A stretch of 64,000 nucleotides of DNA, taken from the NCBI GenBank assembly GCA_035315185.1, contig DATFYE010000151.1, positions 1-64,000 of the forward strand, in the 5' to 3' direction. This document shows positions 51,549 to 60,177 of the stretch, piece by piece. Each line of letters starts with the position of its first letter. Positions within the stretch are counted from its first letter, which is position 1. The stretch comes from JADGQN01 sp035315185 (GTDB lineage Bacteria > Desulfobacterota > Syntrophorhabdia > Syntrophorhabdales > WCHB1-27). The translations under genes were made by a program, and so were the position numbers. A model generated the notes under the pieces. The model was not told the DNA's origin, did no database searches, and worked only from the letters and a program-made list of their open reading frames with translations.

Positions 51549-52537
51549 TTGCCAACATCGCCCTTTGCAAGCGGAAAGTCGGTAAACTTACCCTCTTTCA
51601 GATAGCCGGCCTGTTCATACAGATCAAACTGGGGCGGGGATGCGCAGCCGGCTGCATGCATCATCTTTGGTTGATCCTTGCGGCATCCCGTGCCGTGCCT
51701 GACCGTGGCAGGGGCGTAGATGATATCTCCCTCTGAAACCTCAATCCAGCGGCTTTCCAGATAGCCCATGCCCTCGCCGTCCCAGATCAGAATGGCATCC
51801 TCTGAGATCGGATGCACATGCGGTTTGAATGCCACGCCCGGCTCATGATGTGCGTGATGGAGGCCGCAGTTTTTCGCACCGACGCCGGGCCATATGATGA
51901 ATTTCATGAGACCGCCATAGCCCCTGAAGGGCGCGCCCCGGTACATGTTGAATACGCCGCCGCTCTTGGCAACTTCCGCGTAGCCTTTTACTTCTGCCCG
52001 CTCTGCGCCGCCCAATTCATTCTCTTTCATTACGCATTTTGTTGGAATGTTATCTGTCCGGCTGTTGAGCATCAGGAGATCAATCTGGTTTGTGTTGAAT
52101 TCGCCCTTTACCATTAAGCCGATCTCCTGGTACCACTCCAGAGGAGAAGGACAGACGTAAGAAAGAATGACAAAGTCTTCCTTGGAGTCGGGGTCATTGC
52201 GTGTGGCGTGCACGCAGCCGATCGGCGCGAATATCAGATTGCCCGCCTCAATCTTCACCCACCCCGAGCCGAAGTTCACTTCACCTTTGCCCCGAATGCA
52301 GGTCACGCTCTCCTCGGAGATGGGATGACTGTGCATCGCGTAAGCTCCGCCGGGCTTGTGGATCAGCAGGTGAAACGAAACCATACGTGTGCCTATCCCC
52401 GGCCATCCTATGAGCCTCGTTATGCACTTATTGCCGTTGTCGATGTCAATGCCTTCATTAATGTTGAAGATCGCTCCGCGGGTGCGGATTTCTTCTCGTG
52501 TCCGGTTATACCAGTGCGCGGGATCACGTTTGTCCAT
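51545..52537 (-). CDS. Bicupin protein, possible ring-metabolism enzyme
   Basis: 330 residues with two cupin barrels. The first (about 55-150) has HSHPISEESVTCIRGKGEVNFGSGWVKIE, the second (about 220-310) HHAHHEPGVAFKPHVHPISED and GDIIYAPATVRHGTGC. Both keep His-type metal ligands. Fe- or Mn-dependent bicupins include dioxygenases, decarboxylases and isomerases; oxygen-dependent ones would not fit an anaerobe. Position between the TAXI and livG genes suggests action on the transported compound. Specific reaction not assignable. Confidence 0.75.
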   Translation of the reverse strand: MDKRDPAHWYNRTREEIRTRGAIFNINEGIDIDNGNKCITRLIGWPGIGTRMVSFHLLIHKPGGAYAMHSHPISEESVTCIRGKGEVNFGSGWVKIEAGNLIFAPIGCVHATRNDPDSKEDFVILSYVCPSPLEWYQEIGLMVKGEFNTNQIDLLMLNSRTDNIPTKCVMKENELGGAERAEVKGYAEVAKSGGVFNMYRGAPFRGYGGLMKFIIWPGVGAKNCGLHHAHHEPGVAFKPHVHPISEDAILIWDGEGMGYLESRWIEVSEGDIIYAPATVRHGTGCRKDQPKMMHAAGCASPPQFDLYEQAGYLKEGKFTDFPLAKGDVGK

Positions 52538-52595
52538 TAGCGTTCCTCCTAAAATATCGTAAATTATGAGCCGAACAGCTTGGCGTTAACAGCCT

Positions 52596-53570
52596 CTATT
52601 TCATTGCCCCGATTTCTTTAAGATACTTTATGGCACCCGGATGAAACGGTATGGGGATACCTTTTGCTACATCCTCCACGCTCATATCCTTGGCGGACGC
52701 ATGGATGGCGTAATAATCAGCCTTGTGTTCAAAAAGGTTCTTGATGACTTTGTAGACAAGATCGGTGCTCATGGCGTCGTGGGCGTAGATCGCCGTGGTG
52801 AATCCTAGCACAGGCGTATCCTGTTCGAGGCCTTTATAGGATTTCGCCTTTATAACCGCCCGATAGTAATATGGGTGCTCGGTCGTTACCTTCTTCAAAA
52901 TTTTTTCGTCCACGGGAACGATCCGGACAGCGCGTTGCGTGGCTAGTTCAGAATAAGCCGCGACAGGATAGCCCCCAACCAGGATGCCGCCGTCAAGGCT
53001 ATCATTCTGGATGCCCTCTACAGTTTCCCTGTAGACAAAATAGTAAGGTTTGAAATCTTTCTTGAAGATACCGTATTCCTCAAGAAGATAGAGAGCGGTA
53101 TTGGCAGATGTGCTTCCCGGGCCGCCGATACCTATGCGTCTGCCCTTGACATCGGCCCAAGACTTGATAGGAGAATTAGTGGGTACCACGAGGTAGACGT
53201 CAGTACCGAGCACGTAGGTAAGGGCCCTGATGCCCGCAAAAGGTTTCCCCGCATACTCGTTCTTTCCGTACATAGCATTCCAGGCATCGACGGTGCCGAA
53301 AAGACCAAAGCAGTCTTTTTTTTGAGCCTCGCGCTGCATCATCCGTCGTACGATTTCCATCGACCCCGTGGTGCTCTCGTGCACCATTTTCAGTTCTGGC
53401 AGATATTTATTCGTGACTGTGACGACTCCCGCCCCAAGGATATACCCGGTACCGCCTACCGCGGGCGTATAAAACGCGATAAGCTCAGGCCCAGCAGCTG
53501 GCGCGGTGGTAGCGAGCGAGCACATGATGCACAACGAAACAACAAGAAGAACAAGTTTTAACAATCTCAT
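52596..53570 (-). CDS. TAXI-family TRAP substrate-binding protein
   Basis: 324 residues from the ATG at 53570, preceded by GGAGGCTGTC. The open frame extends 47 codons upstream, but a promoter lies inside that extension. Signal peptide about 1-25 (LATTAPAA). GTDVYLVVPTNSPIKSWADVKGRRIGIGGPGSTS and NDSLDGGILVGGYPVAAYSELA are TAXI signatures. It binds a small solute in the periplasm. No TRAP permease gene is nearby; the next genes encode a bicupin and an ABC system. Confidence 0.88.
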   Translation of the reverse strand: MRLLKLVLLVVSLCIMCSLATTAPAAGPELIAFYTPAVGGTGYILGAGVVTVTNKYLPELKMVHESTTGSMEIVRRMMQREAQKKDCFGLFGTVDAWNAMYGKNEYAGKPFAGIRALTYVLGTDVYLVVPTNSPIKSWADVKGRRIGIGGPGSTSANTALYLLEEYGIFKKDFKPYYFVYRETVEGIQNDSLDGGILVGGYPVAAYSELATQRAVRIVPVDEKILKKVTTEHPYYYRAVIKAKSYKGLEQDTPVLGFTTAIYAHDAMSTDLVYKVIKNLFEHKADYYAIHASAKDMSVEDVAKGIPIPFHPGAIKYLKEIGAMK

Positions 53571-53616
53571 GACAGCCTCCATTTTTTGGTTGCCACCTTC
53601 AGGTACGGTACAGATT

Positions 53617-53645
53617 TGTATACACTGCGGGGCCTGTTTTGTCAA
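53617..53645 (-). promoter_or_regulatory. Strong sigma70 promoter upstream of the TAXI-bicupin-liv operon
   Basis: Minus strand: TTGACA (53640-53645), exactly 17 bp, TATACA (53617-53622), about 47 bp before the TAXI ATG. The -35 is a perfect match and the -10 five of six. It also argues for the shorter TAXI start. Confidence 0.75.
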
Positions 53646-53664
53646 AGAATATTGAGGCCCTCCA

Positions 53665-54156
53665 TCACGCGGATTCACGATTATGCAGCACCAAATCATC
53701 ACGAATGGCAATGCAGCCTATCACGCTCTGGGCTGCAGGACATCTTGTGATATAGGTGGAAAAGGCTTCCCTGGCATCCGGCGCCTTTGCCTCAGGCACC
53801 CTGAGGTGGTACGTAACGCGTATCTGCGTGATTTTCGGAATATTGTTGACCTTCTCGATATCGCCTTCGACATCCACCCAGTACAGGTCTTCCGTTGTGG
53901 GGATACCCTTTCCGGCCAGCAGCGTGGCCAGTGTCCCCATCATTCAGCCGGCGGTCGCCGCTACCATGTGGTCCAGGGTGGCAGGATATTCTTTCTCAGG
54001 CTCAACGTTGTAGAAACGCTTGATGCCGCCGTGGACACCGTAGTAGATCGGCTCGTCAAAGCCCTCAACCATGGCCTTCCGCGTCGGCCCTTTTACTCTT
54101 ACAATCTTGACACGCGATGTATGGAGGATCTCACCATGTTCACCCATTTGCTTCAC
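53665..54156 (-). CDS. OsmC-family protein with in-frame TGA, probable selenoprotein
   Basis: 163 residues if TGA at 53944-53946 is read as Sec (residue 71). The frame reads YPATLDHMVAATAG-TGA-MMGTLATLLAGKGIP. In OsmC/Ohr proteins this is where the first, peroxide-reactive cysteine sits (typically GAC after the A-A-x-G pattern). The second redox Cys is kept as TRCPAAQSVIGC (Cys139, Cys148). Reading the TGA as a stop would leave 70 and 92 residues with the active centre removed. A 6-bp stem (53912-53931) follows the TGA but lacks the GGTCT loop. It begins inside the stop of the FmdE-like gene. Peroxide or thiol chemistry is expected. Confidence 0.72.
53912..53946 (-). promoter_or_regulatory. 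Sec codon and possible SECIS hairpin in osmC-like gene
   Basis: TGA (53944-53946) followed after 12 nt by CTGGCC-ACGCTGCT-GGCCGG (stem of 6 bp with one GU pair, 53912-53931). The loop has a central G but not GGTCT, so the SECIS is weaker than in fdhA. Confidence 0.5.
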
Positions 54157-54782
54157 CTCACCAGGTATGGGGTCACGTCTTGACAGGCCAGGCAGAGTGC
54201 GCCGTCACCAATTGGGTAGCTTTCTTTACAGCGCGGACAAACGGCAAAGCCAACTCGGTGCTCCTTTTCAAGTATCCGGCCGGCAACTCTAACTTGCTGG
54301 ATGCCGCAGATGCTTGCGCCCGCCTCCCTGATCTGCCTCAACAGGAGTTGGTCGTCCTGTTCTTTCTTGGGCTTCAGTTTGAAGAACCAATTCTTGATCT
54401 CGGACCACGACTCAATTTTGACCGGATCCAGAAAAACACGTACTCCTTCGCCCGTCCGTTTGTCATAAAGGGTCAGTGCATAGCGGCCTAATTTGAGGAC
54501 TGTAAGCCAGCCGTTACCTATGGTGCACGGCGTAAGAAGCTGAATGGCGTCAGGCAGACACTTGGGAGTTTCAGCGATTGCATCAAAGAGCCCTTCTTCA
54601 GGAAGGTGCCGGTATGCCAAATCAACCATAAACCCGCCGATAAGCACTCCCGGTGCCGCAAACGTATGAAAGGTCCGCACCCGCTCGGCAAACTCTTCAA
54701 ACGTATAGGAGCGAATCTTGACAGCGGGTTTATCTGGTTTTTCTAGTTTTTTTTGTTTCTCTGGTTTATCTGGTTTACGCAA
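54153..54782 (-). CDS. FmdE-like protein with C-terminal zinc ribbon
   Basis: 209 residues; the frame begins at a TTG (54782), with a GGTGAG nearby, and no ATG occurs before residue 51. The first 22 residues or so are a KPDKPEKQKKLEKPDKP repeat encoded by a TTTATCTGG-type microsatellite. An FmdE domain follows (about 28-150; FHTFAAPGVLIGGFMVDLAY, CTIGNGWLTVLKLG). The family motif usually contains a Cys (HxCPG); here it is HTFAAPG. The C-terminus has a zinc ribbon CPRC...CLAC (about 182-199). FmdE proteins sit near Mo/W-enzyme genes, as here beside athSL. Function unproven. Confidence 0.75.
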   Translation of the reverse strand: MRKPDKPEKQKKLEKPDKPAVKIRSYTFEEFAERVRTFHTFAAPGVLIGGFMVDLAYRHLPEEGLFDAIAETPKCLPDAIQLLTPCTIGNGWLTVLKLGRYALTLYDKRTGEGVRVFLDPVKIESWSEIKNWFFKLKPKKEQDDQLLLRQIREAGASICGIQQVRVAGRILEKEHRVGFAVCPRCKESYPIGDGALCLACQDVTPYLVR

Positions 54783-54836
54783 TGTATCTCACCGTCACTT
54801 TTGTCTTCCCTTGCCCCGTGCCCCATGACCCTTGCC

Positions 54837-55679
54837 CTAAAGAAAGATCGTGCCCACGTACACGCTCTGTGTCAGGTCGACCTCAATTGTCTTCGTTCCA
54901 TAACCGGGGTAGACTACTCTGACAGTATATGCGCCACTCTTTTCTTCAAGGTTGTCAAACTTAAAATCACCGAAGTTATCGGCCACAGACTCGCCGATTG
55001 CCTCGTTGCCCGGGTTCAAGAGAGTGACTCGGGCGCCATCAGCGCATTCCTCCTTGCCGCCTGATCGCACGGCAATGCTTCCGGCGATAAAACATCGGGT
55101 GAACCGATACAGATTCTTGTAGTATACGCGAGGGCTCGTCTTGAGGTCCGGCCGGTAAGCCTCCAGGTTTTCTGTTTGGATGATTTCGCTTATCTCACTC
55201 TCTTCGGCCTGACGAAGGCTTAACGCCCCCGTGGGGCAAGCCTGCACGCAGCGCGTTTTTAGCCAACCCTCATCAAGCAGATGGGCGCAAAGAGTGCATT
55301 TTTGAGGGATCCCAAGCTGTTCGTTCCATTGAATAGCGTCGTAGGGGCAGGCCTTGACAATATTCTTTTGGTCTCGTGATTTGACGGGGTCAATGATCAC
55401 GATACCGTCGGGTCGCTTAGATACTGCCCCGTTATTGGAAGCTTTCATACACGGAGCATTATCACAGTGCATGCACGGAACGGGCAGGTAGCCCACATCG
55501 ATGAGAGGAAATTCGCCCCGTTCCTTACCGTGGATGTTTACCCAGCTTTGCCCCTGACCGGGCATGGGGGCTGCGTATCCCGGCCAATCATTATCCACGT
55601 GCTCATCTTTACATGCCAGGAAACAGTTATTGCAGTTCTCACATTTCTCCACATCGATGACCAGATGCCATTTCTTCAT
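54837..55679 (-). CDS. athS: Pyrogallol transhydroxylase-like small (iron-sulfur) subunit
   Basis: 280 residues from the ATG at 55679, which overlaps the athL stop (ATGA); the frame runs 37 codons further upstream inside athL. KKWHLVIDVEKCENCNNCFLACKDEHVDN, CMHCDNAPCMKASNNGAV and CTLCAHLLDEGWLKTRCVQAC hold the [4Fe-4S] ligands. A C-terminal Ig/transthyretin-like domain (about 200-280; VYYKNLYRF, GDFKFDNLEEKSGAYTV) is the feature that separates Pelobacter transhydroxylase beta subunit from other DMSO-reductase partners. No signal peptide: cytoplasmic. Confidence 0.88.
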   Translation of the reverse strand: MKKWHLVIDVEKCENCNNCFLACKDEHVDNDWPGYAAPMPGQGQSWVNIHGKERGEFPLIDVGYLPVPCMHCDNAPCMKASNNGAVSKRPDGIVIIDPVKSRDQKNIVKACPYDAIQWNEQLGIPQKCTLCAHLLDEGWLKTRCVQACPTGALSLRQAEESEISEIIQTENLEAYRPDLKTSPRVYYKNLYRFTRCFIAGSIAVRSGGKEECADGARVTLLNPGNEAIGESVADNFGDFKFDNLEEKSGAYTVRVVYPGYGTKTIEVDLTQSVYVGTIFL

Positions 55680-58678
55680 TTCACACCTCGCGAATCGGTC
55701 CATGGCTCTATCTGCACGAGGCACGAATTTGCGGCGATGCTGTGCGATTTCTCTATGATTGAGCGGCCTGGGGTCAATATGTTCATACATCCGGCGCGGT
55801 CAGCAGATTTTCCCGGTTCACCCACAGGATCATAGACCGCGGAACCCTCATAAGAGTGGACTGTCCCCGGGCCGACCCGTTCAGTGATCTGGGCTGCACA
55901 GATGACCGCACCACGGTCATTGAATACCTTCACCAGATCGTTCTCTTTAATGCCCCGCGCGTTCGCGTCCCTCGCGTTGATCCGCACGATCCAGTAATAG
56001 TAGCCGTCGATCAGTATCCGATGGTCCTTGATATCGTTGATCCAGCTCCGTTTACCGTCGCCCATGGTATGAAAGCTGTACCTAGGGTGGGGCGTGATCA
56101 TCTGGAGGGGATACTTTTGATAGAGTTCAGTGGTGTGATGACCTTCCCAGGCAGGGATGTACTTGGTCATCACCGGCCTCTCCGGGTCATCAGGGTCAAA
56201 GCGCTTCAGACTGGAGCATACGAATTCTATCTTGCCTGATTGAGTCTGGAGCCCCTTAAACACCTGCTCTGAGTAATCAGCGGGTAACGGCGCGATCTCC
56301 GGCGTGTCTTTCAGCCTGTCTTCGGCAAAGGCCCTGAACGAGACCGGAGCGCGTAGTTCCTCGGTGGGAGCCGGCAGAACGTAGTATCCCTTCTTCAGGA
56401 ATTCTTCCCAGGTTATTGCCTTGGGCAGATCAGTGGCATCGAACAGCCGTTTGCACCAGTCAAACTCCGTCGACCCTTCCGAAAACATGGCGGAGAACCC
56501 GAGCCTTTTCGCTAGCTCAAGGAAAATCTGAAAGTCCGATTTTGATTCGCCCAGAGGTTCGATACATTTATGCTGGATCAGGGCCACCCGGTGGTTGCAC
56601 TGGTTAAAGCTGTGCTGTATATATCCGCCGCAGTTGGCGAATTCGCTGATATCCCAGCGTTCAAAGCTGGTACAGGCGGGCAGTATGATATCGGCGAACT
56701 TGGCTTCGCCTTCGAACCAGATAGACTGGTTCGCAACGAATTCGAGTTTATCGGATCGGTACATATTGGCGTAACGGTTGGTCTCGCACATGGTGCCTAT
56801 GTGGGAGCCTCCGTATTTGTAATACATCTTGACGGGCGAATGGCCGGGCGTCGGATAATTGTACCTGAGGAACTGACCCTCGATCGTCTTGGGATCGGTA
56901 GGATACCCATAGGTATGACCGTCGAGGATCGCCTCCGGTATCCGAAGCCTGGGCACCCGCTGATAGACCGTGTTTACGGTCGGGAGCTGAGGCATGCGCG
57001 GATAGAGGTTCACTGCGCTGGCAGTTCCGGCAAGGTCCCCTGACAGCCCTCCCTCGGCATACCCGGGAAAATAAAAGTTGGTATCGATGGGTGTCCCTTG
57101 CTGCATGCCGCCCATATTGATTCCGGGCTTGCCGAGACCCTGCATCGCCATGAGGCAGACCATGGACCGTGCCCACTCATTACCGGTCGCGTCGCGGCAT
57201 GCGCTGCCGAAACCGGAGAGCCCTCCTGCTGCGAGGTAGGTCTTTCTTGTGCCCCACAACCTTGCCAGAGCCCGCACTTCTCTGGATGGGATGCCGGCCT
57301 CCGCTTCCTGCCATTCCGGGGTTTTGGGGATGCCATCTTCTTTACCGAGAATATACTCTTTCCACTGGTCAAAGCCATAAGTGCGTTGCGCCACGTACTC
57401 TTTGTCGTAGAGCCCTTCAGTAATCCAGACGTAGGCGATTGCCAAAGGCAGGGCATTGCCCGTTGCCGGTCGCGGCGCGAGCCATTTGCCGCCGAGGAGT
57501 GCGGCCGTATGGTTATAAAAGGGATCTATGTGTACCATCTTGATACCCAGCTCTTTCAACCACTGGCGGCGGATCGTGCCTTCGAAAGCGCCATAGACTC
57601 CACTGGTCGCCTCCGGATCGCTCGACCAGAAGACGACCATCTCGCATTCCTTGAGACAGTCTTCAACCGTCCCGTAGCTCTCGGGCGCGCCCAAATGCAT
57701 ACTCTGCCCCCAGTGATGTATTGCACCCCAGTACCAACCTTCCCAACTGTCCGGATTATGCGCTATGGGCGTGAACCCGATGTTATTGAAAAACCTCAAC
57801 CGTGCGCTCAGCCAGTAGCCCAGGACACCCCACAGGTGATGGGAGCCGCTGCCATTGAGAATGGCTCCCGGACCGTATGTCTTCTTAACCCGCTTTATCT
57901 CGTTTGCCACGGTATCGAGCGCCTCTTCCCAGCCGATACGGACATAATTCGAGGTGCCCCTGTTCTCACAGTTCCTCTTTCCATTAGGGTCGAAATCAAC
58001 ACGCTTCATAGGATATAGGATTCTGTCCGGTGAATAGATCATCGATTTGAATACGAGCGTATACGGGGAAATAGTGGTCCTGCGCGGAGGCGTGAATGTT
58101 TTGCCTCTGGCTCTGATCGTCCACGGTTGAGCGTCCTTGTCGTCAAAGTCAATGGGCGTGATCCGTATGATCTTGCCGTCTTTCACATAGACAAAGACAG
58201 GGCCGCCGTTGGTATTGCTGGTGTATCTCGTAACCCCTTTGCCCACGTCCGTGCCATACTTGGTGCCTGCAAAGAGCATCAGGCTCAGCGTCTCCATCCA
58301 CCAGCTGGTCAACTCTTCCGGGCCTTCAAGCCCCAGGTGGAAACTCTTCATGGCATTGATCATGGCGAGCTGGTCCCGGGGAGGCACGAGCATATCGAGC
58401 GCTACACGCGTGTCTCCGAATATCACGGTGACATCGGGAGAGGCGTGAATACCGCTTCCGGACGTCACGTCGCCGTCCTTAATGGTAAAGTATCTGCCGG
58501 CTGAATTGTCCTTGAGCTTTAACTGGGCGGTGAGCGTCTTCTCTTTGAGGCGCGTCTTGAAAAACGGGTATTTTCTCGCCGTAGACTCGATCCGCATCTT
58601 CATGGCGAGAAGCACCAGTGAAAAGATCAGCTTCGAAAACGCCTCTGATTTTGCCAAGAGATTAACTATTGATTTCAC
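55676..58678 (-). CDS. athL: Pyrogallol transhydroxylase-like molybdopterin large subunit with added N-terminal domain
   Basis: 1000 residues from GTG 58678. Residues about 155-1000 match Pelobacter acidigallici transhydroxylase (875 residues) along their length: NTNGGPVFVYVKDGKI, NPDSWEGW (Asp310-Ser311-Trp312; the Ser ligates Mo in the model enzyme), SHHLWG (His280), FYFPGYAEGG (Tyr540). That enzyme moves a hydroxyl between trihydroxybenzenes without net redox change. The first 150 residues resemble an SCP2-like fold (YFTIKDGDVTSGSGIHASPD), absent from Pelobacter. No N-terminal [4Fe-4S] motif. First gene of athL-athS-fmdE-like-osmC. Family assignment is firm; substrate (pyrogallol, resorcinol-type or other) is inferred. 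Confidence 0.88.
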   Translation of the reverse strand: MKSIVNLLAKSEAFSKLIFSLVLLAMKMRIESTARKYPFFKTRLKEKTLTAQLKLKDNSAGRYFTIKDGDVTSGSGIHASPDVTVIFGDTRVALDMLVPPRDQLAMINAMKSFHLGLEGPEELTSWWMETLSLMLFAGTKYGTDVGKGVTRYTSNTNGGPVFVYVKDGKIIRITPIDFDDKDAQPWTIRARGKTFTPPRRTTISPYTLVFKSMIYSPDRILYPMKRVDFDPNGKRNCENRGTSNYVRIGWEEALDTVANEIKRVKKTYGPGAILNGSGSHHLWGVLGYWLSARLRFFNNIGFTPIAHNPDSWEGWYWGAIHHWGQSMHLGAPESYGTVEDCLKECEMVVFWSSDPEATSGVYGAFEGTIRRQWLKELGIKMVHIDPFYNHTAALLGGKWLAPRPATGNALPLAIAYVWITEGLYDKEYVAQRTYGFDQWKEYILGKEDGIPKTPEWQEAEAGIPSREVRALARLWGTRKTYLAAGGLSGFGSACRDATGNEWARSMVCLMAMQGLGKPGINMGGMQQGTPIDTNFYFPGYAEGGLSGDLAGTASAVNLYPRMPQLPTVNTVYQRVPRLRIPEAILDGHTYGYPTDPKTIEGQFLRYNYPTPGHSPVKMYYKYGGSHIGTMCETNRYANMYRSDKLEFVANQSIWFEGEAKFADIILPACTSFERWDISEFANCGGYIQHSFNQCNHRVALIQHKCIEPLGESKSDFQIFLELAKRLGFSAMFSEGSTEFDWCKRLFDATDLPKAITWEEFLKKGYYVLPAPTEELRAPVSFRAFAEDRLKDTPEIAPLPADYSEQVFKGLQTQSGKIEFVCSSLKRFDPDDPERPVMTKYIPAWEGHHTTELYQKYPLQMITPHPRYSFHTMGDGKRSWINDIKDHRILIDGYYYWIVRINARDANARGIKENDLVKVFNDRGAVICAAQITERVGPGTVHSYEGSAVYDPVGEPGKSADRAGCMNILTPGRSIIEKSHSIAANSCLVQIEPWTDSRGVK

Positions 58679-59017
58679 GTCTCCCTCTTTGTAGCAGTAG
58701 TATTTTAGAGCCGCTTTGTGGCTTATATCCCCCTTTCGTTCTTGCTGTCTATATTAGCATGGTTACTGGATACATTGAAAGGGCAGACACCGGAAGTTCA
58801 CCGTTGGCCCGTGTAGATGGTCGTGTCCCTCCGGGGTATTTGTGGCAACGCCCTTCTTCAGAAGAACTTCAGCCCGCGTGCACGAGAGAAGCCATAAGGA
58901 AGTATGAGACGCTGACGGTATTCAATACCTTTGCCTCGAATGTTCTCGAAGACTTCTACAAGTGGAGTATTCGGAGATAACCGAGAGTATTGCGGATTAC
59001 CGTTAGTAACATACGGC
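58679..59017. other. Intergenic region upstream of athL
   Basis: A minus-strand TAATAT (58750-58755) with a weak TTTCAA 18 bp upstream could be the athL promoter; GAGGGAG precedes the GTG. The 103-codon plus-strand frame at 58669-58980 has no good start and is not supported. Nothing else recognised. Confidence 0.4.
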
Positions 59018-59728
59018 TCACCGGGAGTGGCCGCCTTTTGCCACGATCCGATGCAACCGATGGTTACGGACAGCATTCCAGTATTCTTCCTCCAACCAAG
59101 AACAGAATGCCTCCACTTGATTGACCGCGGTAAGCACTTTTTGTCTTGTCGACTTGATCGATGGCCTCAGCCACCACATAATACTGTCATCGTCATCGCG
59201 AATTGCCATCTTTATTCCAGCTTCGCTGGCGAAAAAGGGCTTTGGGAATCTTTCGAGATCGCTCTTGCCGTGCTTGACACGCAACTCGGTGAGGTCTTCG
59301 GGATGCTGAACTCGGTTCCTTGCAAGAGTGATCTGTTCGACAACATCGAAATCGACACTACATTCCGATAAGGGCAATTGCAGTTCCAGGAATATCTGTT
59401 TATATCCGTTGAACCACCCTTTCTTCTTGAAATCGACTTTAAACTTCATCCCGTGTTCCTTCTTTAGTCGATCGACCCAGGCTTTCAGGAAAAGCTGAAG
59501 TGAAGATGAGAGCATCGAAATGCAAACGTGACCTACAGTATCTGCTCCTTGTTCGGCGTCCATCCATTCCTCCAAGAATGGCGGTTCACCATCCTCACTA
59601 TATGGAGGAACATAAGGCTCTTCTTCATTCTCAATTGCGGCCTTGATTTGTTCGAACGGCTTCGCGGTATTCTCGTAGAAGTACCGTATGAAAGCTGTTC
59701 TCATTTTCAGAAAAACTTCAATTTGCAT
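59018..59728 (-). CDS. Hypothetical protein with HEPN-like motif (236 aa)
   Basis: Not recognised as a named family. The sequence is Glu/Asp-rich and predicted mostly helical. LARNRVQHPEDLTEL (about 132-146) fits the R-x4-H motif of HEPN domains, which are often RNases in toxin, defence or regulatory systems. No membrane segment. The annotated start has no ribosome binding site; an ATG at 59704 is an alternative. Neighbours are also hypothetical. Possible stand-alone HEPN protein, without a visible MNT antitoxin. Confidence 0.6.
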   Translation of the reverse strand: MQIEVFLKMRTAFIRYFYENTAKPFEQIKAAIENEEEPYVPPYSEDGEPPFLEEWMDAEQGADTVGHVCISMLSSSLQLFLKAWVDRLKKEHGMKFKVDFKKKGWFNGYKQIFLELQLPLSECSVDFDVVEQITLARNRVQHPEDLTELRVKHGKSDLERFPKPFFASEAGIKMAIRDDDDSIMWWLRPSIKSTRQKVLTAVNQVEAFCSWLEEEYWNAVRNHRLHRIVAKGGHSR

Positions 59729-59814
59729 AGACTACTGTTCCAAAATCCATAACGGGAAGTTCAGCGAAAGGCCGCTTTATGGCCTATTCGCTGCACGTCT
59801 GGTTCGGCGACTCT

Positions 59815-60153
59815 TCATTTTCGCCACACGGCCAGTATATATTGAGAAACCAATGTGCCAAATACCCCGAGCAACGCACCCAGCACTACCAGAAGTACCT
59901 GGGTCCTGCGATTTGTCTTAGAATCTTGCAACAATTCTCGGTGTCGCCTTGCCACGTTTTCCTCATCCTTGGATCTGTTTGCCAAATCAAGTACATCTTT
60001 CTTTGTTAGGCCGCCTGATGTTTCTATCCATTTGCCGCAGCTTTCTGTACTGTCCGATCGCCATACATTGTCGTGGGCACACAGCACTTCTATGCCTGAT
60101 CGGCCCGCTCTGCTATCAAAACCAAAGAGACAAGTACCACATACCTTTTTCAT
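59815..60153 (-). CDS. Cys-rich N-terminal, single-pass membrane protein (112 aa)
   Basis: Not recognised. The N-terminus holds CGTC...C...C (Cys5, Cys8, Cys25, Cys39), possibly a zinc site. A charged helix (about 48-80) follows, and a membrane segment lies near the C-terminus (about 86-108; VLLVVLGALLGVFGTLVSQYI). Such a tail-anchored layout can hold a soluble domain at the membrane. A small frame with its own Shine-Dalgarno sequence lies directly upstream. Confidence 0.55.
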   Translation of the reverse strand: MKKVCGTCLFGFDSRAGRSGIEVLCAHDNVWRSDSTESCGKWIETSGGLTKKDVLDLANRSKDEENVARRHRELLQDSKTNRRTQVLLVVLGALLGVFGTLVSQYILAVWRK

Positions 60154-60177
60154 GATTCATCTCCGCCGAACAAGTAA

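Noticed and set aside
53665..54156. osmC as a pseudogene or two small genes
   Set aside because: A single TGA exactly at the redox-cysteine site, no other damage and coupled overlap with the upstream gene favour recoding; kept with moderate confidence.
58669..58980. 103-codon plus-strand ORF in the athL upstream region
   Set aside because: Starts inside athL antisense, has no ribosome binding site and no recognisable features.
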